From contig NZ_CP117866.1 in assembly GCF_028736035.1 (NCBI RefSeq), positions 5,766,001 to 5,830,000 of the forward strand: a DNA stretch of 64,000 nucleotides, in the 5' to 3' direction. A program made the translations under genes and the position numbers. Positions 60,146 through 64,000 of this stretch are shown piece after piece. The notes beneath the pieces are model-generated. The model was not told where the DNA came from and did not search any database. It worked only from the letters and a program-made list of their open reading frames with translations. Every line of letters begins with the position of its first letter. The stretch's first letter is position 1. This DNA comes from Streptomyces sp. T12. GTDB taxonomy: Bacteria > Actinomycetota > Actinomycetes > Streptomycetales > Streptomycetaceae.

Positions 60146-60682
60146 TCAGGGAATCAGGTCACCGATCGCATCGCCGACCAGCATCCACATCGGCTGTGCG
60201 CCCGTGCCGAACGCCGCGGCGAGGGCGTAGCCCAGGGCGGCGTCCGTGGAGTCCGGCTCGATGCCCGGCTCGATGTCCGGCCCGGTTTCCGGACGCCATT
60301 CGGCGGTCACTTCCCCGTCGCCCTCGGAGAAGAAGTCCCCCAATCGGCGCCCGTCCCGCAGGAATCGGCTCCCCGGCAACGAGTCGGGCACCAGCCGCCA
60401 GACGTGGCCCGCATGCCGGACGTCGACCCGGAACGAACGCCGGGTCAGCCGGCCCTTGGCGGGGTACACGGAGGCTTCCTCGCCGGCGACGGTGAGGGTG
60501 AGCCGGCCGCCGTCCCGGGTACCGACGGGGATGTGGTCGTCGGTCTCGGTACCGGCGGCACGGCTCAGCACGATCAGCGGGATCGCCTCGCCCTCGACGA
60601 CGACTTCGCCGCGCTCGGTGTCCAGGCGGACGGTCAGCGGGCCGAACAGGCTGTCCTCGACAGGGGTTTCGGTGACGGTCAT
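60146..60682 (-). CDS. Hypothetical protein between PA14/FN3 paralogues
   Basis: The 178-aa soluble beta-rich protein (LTVRLDTERGEVVVEGEAIP, GRLTRRSFRVDVRHAGHVWR) has a final hydrophobic helix (AALGYALAAAFGTGAQPMWM). Small and of no recognised family. It lies on the same strand between the two secreted paralogues (spacing about 105 bp and 30 bp), so it may have been co-inherited with the duplication. Confidence 0.6.
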   Translation of the reverse strand: MTVTETPVEDSLFGPLTVRLDTERGEVVVEGEAIPLIVLSRAAGTETDDHIPVGTRDGGRLTLTVAGEEASVYPAKGRLTRRSFRVDVRHAGHVWRLVPDSLPGSRFLRDGRRLGDFFSEGDGEVTAEWRPETGPDIEPGIEPDSTDAALGYALAAAFGTGAQPMWMLVGDAIGDLIP

Positions 60683-60712
60683 GCGGATGATCCTCGCAGG
60701 CCGCCGGCCGGG

Positions 60713-62455
60713 TCAGGCGGCGGGTGCGGTGACCGTCCAGTCGCCCGCGGGCACGGACTCGGTGCCGTCGGCCTGCACACCGGTCACCCAGTAGTAGGAC
60801 GTGGTGCCACGCCGCGCGCCGGTGTCGAAGTACGTGAACGCGGCGGCCGGGAGTTCGGCGATCTTCTCGTACGTCGAGGAGGCCGGGTTCCACCGGTAGA
60901 CGCGGAAGCTCTCCGCGGGGTCGGCGGACTCCTCCTCGCCCGCGCCGAGCCCGGACCACTCAAGCTGGTTGCCCTCGTCGCCCTCCGCGCCCGTGGCCGT
61001 CAGGCGCAGCGGTGAGCCCTCGGGCGTCGCCACGCTCGGCGTCATGTCGAGCTCGGTGACCCGCACGGCCTCGACCGGATCGTCGCTCCACTTGTTGGCG
61101 GAGTTCCCCTCGTCGTCCACGGCGTCGACGAAGAAGCAGACCTCGTCGCCGTCCGGGAGCGTGGTGTACGCGTAGGAGGTCTCGTCGGGGGAGACGTAGT
61201 CCACCAGGCTTGCGGCGCAGACCTGTTCGCCCTCATCGCCCCACAGCTCGCCCCAGTGGATCGTGTAGTGCCGCAAGTCCTGGGCCGGGCTCTTGTCCCA
61301 GTCCAGCTGGAAGCCGTACTCGGTCGGGGTGACGCTCAGGCCGGTGACGAGCGGCGGCGGATCGTTGTCCCAGATCCTGCCCCGCTGGGGCTCGGTCCGG
61401 GCGGACTCGTTGCCCGCCGCGTCGACGGCCGACACCCGGTAGTAGTACACGGTGCTCTCGACGGCCGAGGTGTCCAGGTAGGAGAGCTGGTCCGTGCTCG
61501 CGACCTCGGTGTACGTGCCGTTCTCGCTCGCCGCCCGGAAGACGCGGTACGTCGCCGCGTCCGCGACCTTGTCCCAGCCGACCAGCAGCCCGCCGGTACC
61601 CCCGGTCGGGGTCACCTCGCCCGTCGCGCTCGTGATGGTGGGCACGCCGGGCGCGACCCGGTCGACGGTGGTGACGGCCTGGTCCGCCGTACCGGCCGAC
61701 TCGTTGCCGGCCTTGTCGTGGGCGCGGATCTCGTAGTAGTACGTCGCGCCGGTCACCGGCAGGGTGCTGTCGGTATAGGTGGTGGAGGCGGTCGTCGCGA
61801 GGGGCGTGCCGGGGAAGGCGGCGCCCTTGAGGCGGCGGTAGACGCGGTATCCCGCGAGGTCCATCTCCTTGTTCTTCGCCCAGGTCAGCTTGGCCTTGCC
61901 GGTCGCCTGGTCGTACGCCACCGAAGTGCCGGTCGGGGCAAGGGGCTTGACCGTGTCGACGGACGCCGTGGTGCGGGGCGTGTAGCCGAACCTGACGTTG
62001 GCCGTGCCGGTCCAGTTGGCGAAGTCGACGCGCAGGGTGTGCTGGCCGGACGGGATCGTGACGTTGACCGTCTTGGACACCGTGGAGGAGACGTTCTTCC
62101 ACAGGTCGATCTTGCGGATGCCGTCGAGGTAGACGCGGATGCCGTCCTGGGCCGAGGCCGCGAAGGAGAAGGGGCCGCCGGAGCCGAAGTCCCGCGTCAC
62201 GGTCCAGCGGACGGAGAAGTTGTCCTTCGGCAGACCGGTGACGGGAGCCCCGCTCCAGCTCTGGTCGATGGCGCTGTCGCAGTCCGTTTTCTTCGCGGTG
62301 CCGGAAAGGGTCGTATTCGCGAAGAACTGCCGCTTGAAGACGGGTGAGGCGCAGGTCACGGCGGCGGACGCGGGGACCGTCGCGAGCAGGGTGCCCGCGG
62401 TGGCGAGCACGACCGTCGTGGCAGCAGCGGCGGTCGTACGTCTGGCTGGGTTCAT
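60713..62455 (-). CDS. Secreted PA14 plus fibronectin-III protein, paralogue
   Basis: The 580-aa protein has a signal peptide (RRTTAAAATTVVLATAGTLL to ASA) and the same PA14-like head (CASPVFKRQFFANTTLSGTA, VRWTVTRDFGSGGPFSFAAS), then about four FN3 domains. Shorter than its neighbour by roughly one FN3 unit. Head sequences of the two are nearly identical in order and spacing, so they arose by tandem duplication. Confidence 0.85.
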   Translation of the reverse strand: MNPARRTTAAAATTVVLATAGTLLATVPASAAVTCASPVFKRQFFANTTLSGTAKKTDCDSAIDQSWSGAPVTGLPKDNFSVRWTVTRDFGSGGPFSFAASAQDGIRVYLDGIRKIDLWKNVSSTVSKTVNVTIPSGQHTLRVDFANWTGTANVRFGYTPRTTASVDTVKPLAPTGTSVAYDQATGKAKLTWAKNKEMDLAGYRVYRRLKGAAFPGTPLATTASTTYTDSTLPVTGATYYYEIRAHDKAGNESAGTADQAVTTVDRVAPGVPTITSATGEVTPTGGTGGLLVGWDKVADAATYRVFRAASENGTYTEVASTDQLSYLDTSAVESTVYYYRVSAVDAAGNESARTEPQRGRIWDNDPPPLVTGLSVTPTEYGFQLDWDKSPAQDLRHYTIHWGELWGDEGEQVCAASLVDYVSPDETSYAYTTLPDGDEVCFFVDAVDDEGNSANKWSDDPVEAVRVTELDMTPSVATPEGSPLRLTATGAEGDEGNQLEWSGLGAGEEESADPAESFRVYRWNPASSTYEKIAELPAAAFTYFDTGARRGTTSYYWVTGVQADGTESVPAGDWTVTAPAA

Positions 62456-62738
62456 TCGATCCTCTGGTCGGGTGCGGAACAGCGGTCAGGGAGCTGTCCT
62501 GATCACGACTCGCGAGGAATGGCGTTGGTTGTACGGATCTTGGTCGACTCTTCGACCAAGGTTCGGTGGAGGGGGTGTAATGGCCGTTTGGAGGCGATCC
62601 GTGATGTCTTCACATGCTCAGCGGAGCGTGGTGTTGCGCACTCGTTAAGTAGTTCCGCTTGACGCTGAGGGTCGTCGCCGCGTTGTCTTTTCAGACATCT
62701 GGGCGCAATGGCGCGTCCGTGTCCCGAAGGCACCAGAA

Positions 62739-63878
62739 GTGAGCTCCTCTATGCGTCCCATGCGCCCCCTGCGCCGTACCGCCACAGCCGTGGCCGCCGC
62801 GTCGACGATGACCCTTTCGCTGGCCGCGTGCGGGGCACTGGGCGTCACCGGGGACAGCAGTGAGGCGAGCCCGACCAAGGGCAACGACATCACCGTGGGG
62901 CTGCTGCTGCCGGAGACGGCGAACACGCGCTACGACAAGTTCGACTACCCCATCATCAGGAGCAAGGTCCAGGAGCTCACGGACAAGCAGGGCCAGGTCG
63001 TCTACCTGAACGCCGACGCGGACGCGAAGAAGCAGGCGAGCCAGCTGCAGAAGATGATCGACGACCAGGTCGACGTGATCCTGCTGGACGCCGTCGACGC
63101 GCACGCCATCGCCGACGGCGTGCAGAAGGCCAAGGACGCCGGGATCCCGGTCATCGCCTACGACCGCCTGGCCGAGGGACCGATCGACGCCTACGTCTCC
63201 TTCGACAACGAACTGGTCGGTGAGGTGCAGGGCCGCACCCTGCTGGAGGCCATGGGCCCGGACGTCGACTCGTCCGACAAGATCGTGATGATGAACGGCT
63301 CGCCCACCGACCCGAACGCCAAGCAGTTCAAGGCGGGCGCCCTCTCCGAGCTCAACGGCTCGGTGGACGTCGCCAAGTCCTACGACACCAAGGACTGGAA
63401 GCCGGAGAACGCCCAGGCCAACATGGCCCAGGCGATCAAGTCCATCGGCGTGAACAACATCAAGGGCGTCTACTCCGCCAACGACGGCATGGCCGGCGGC
63501 GTCATCAAGGCCCTGAAGGCAGCGGGCGTGACCGAACTGCCGCCGATTACCGGGCAGGACGCCGAACTGGACGGCGTCCAGCGGATCGTGAGCGGCGAGC
63601 AGTACATGAGCGTGTACAAGTCGTACCCGCAGGAGGCGGAGAGCGCCGCGGAGATGGCCGTGGCCAAGGTCCAGGGCCACGACATCCAGTTCGACTCCCT
63701 CACCCAGGACCAGGTCGACAGCCCGACCGACCAGGACATCCGGGCGCTGCTGGTCCCCGTGGTCGCCCTGACCCAGGACAACATCGAGGAGACCGTCGTC
63801 GCCGACGGGATCTACCAGCTGTCCGAGATCTGCACCGCCAAGTACAAGGCGGACTGCACGTCCATCGGGCTGAAGTAA
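62739..63878 (+). CDS. Sugar ABC transporter substrate-binding lipoprotein
   Basis: The 379-aa protein has a lipoprotein signal (TMTLSLAACG with Cys about residue 31) and the periplasmic binding protein fold of the xylose/ribose group (ITVGLLLPETANTRYDKFDY, QKMIDDQVDVILLDAVDAHA, NIKGVYSANDGMAGGVIKAL, PPITGQDAELDGVQRIVSGE). Closest to XylF-type sugar binders. A start at GTG 62739 or ATG 62751. ABC permease and ATPase genes should lie to the right of the window but are not seen. Confidence 0.88.
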   Translation: MSSSMRPMRPLRRTATAVAAASTMTLSLAACGALGVTGDSSEASPTKGNDITVGLLLPETANTRYDKFDYPIIRSKVQELTDKQGQVVYLNADADAKKQASQLQKMIDDQVDVILLDAVDAHAIADGVQKAKDAGIPVIAYDRLAEGPIDAYVSFDNELVGEVQGRTLLEAMGPDVDSSDKIVMMNGSPTDPNAKQFKAGALSELNGSVDVAKSYDTKDWKPENAQANMAQAIKSIGVNNIKGVYSANDGMAGGVIKALKAAGVTELPPITGQDAELDGVQRIVSGEQYMSVYKSYPQEAESAAEMAVAKVQGHDIQFDSLTQDQVDSPTDQDIRALLVPVVALTQDNIEETVVADGIYQLSEICTAKYKADCTSIGLK

Positions 63879-63951
63879 GGCCCCTACGGGCGGGTCGGCG
63901 AGCAGAGCTCCTCGCTGGAGTTCATGGTCGCCCGCTGACAGGCACACGAAA

Positions 63952-63994
63952 CGGCCGGGAGGGGGCCGGCACTCCGCCGGCCCCCTCCCGGCCG
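63952..63994 (+). terminator. Strong hairpin after substrate-binding protein gene
   Basis: A 19-bp perfect stem (CGGCCGGGAGGGGGCCGGC and complement) with a 5-nt loop lies 74 bp after the stop. It probably limits read-through to the transporter genes beyond the window. Confidence 0.8.
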
Positions 63995-64000
63995 CTGCCT

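Overview
The window is high-GC actinobacterial DNA and looks like a Streptomyces chromosome. The evidence is a dnaK-grpE-dnaJ-hspR operon with HAIR operators, an HTH(DUF5753)/DUF397/small-ATPase trio, many GTG starts, FG-GAP and PA14/fibronectin secreted proteins, and a DGPF/ECF sigma pair.

Three zones can be recognised. (1) 1-3942 is a left flank with a divergent TIM-barrel/TetR pair around a perfect operator palindrome, an epimerase and a decayed IS701-type transposase. (2) 3943-24635 is a roughly 20.7 kb integrated element. It is bounded by an exact 86-bp direct repeat made of the 3' half of a tRNA-Gly(CCC) gene plus its terminator; the right copy completes the functional tRNA. The element has an integrase/excisionase pair, a relaxase/MobC pair, a replication module (an initiator with iterons inside its own gene, plus a small helicase-loader-like protein), a 340-bp region packed with GGGGACCG repeats, and cargo. 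No FtsK/TraB-type transfer ATPase was found, so it is best read as an integrative mobilizable element. (3) 24636-64000 is the right flank: dcd, an ECF sigma/DGPF pair, FG-GAP proteins, regulators, a plastic stretch (36-40 kb) with IS5 and IS110 remnants and a probable attachment-site scar, a GH5 cellulase, an EtfD-like iron-sulfur protein, the DnaK operon and two PA14/FN3 proteins.

The element carries three cargo blocks. Block one (4.5-9.9 kb) is an XRE-TPR regulator divergent from a compact operon of small proteins, a 38-aa Gly-rich peptide followed by a strong hairpin, an asparagine-synthetase-like enzyme of the lasso/macrolactam cyclase type, a methyltransferase and a second 49-aa peptide. 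It looks like an atypical peptide natural-product locus with no recognisable leader peptidase, RRE or transporter. Block two (9.9-13.3 kb) is a HxlR regulator divergent from four thiol/quinone/NAD(P)H redox genes, with decayed MarR and flavoprotein relics beside it. Block three (20.6-23.1 kb), between the integrase and the att site, is a two-gene operon encoding a GNAT-PIN-like-GNAT-PUA-like fusion and an ASCH protein. It is a candidate RNA-directed or defence cassette whose function I cannot name.

The most interesting signals are the peptide locus, the GNAT-PIN/ASCH operon, the initiator gene containing its own iteron array, the GGGGACCG repeat field, and the matching arm-site architecture at 4.1 kb and 37.3 kb that points to a second, lost element.
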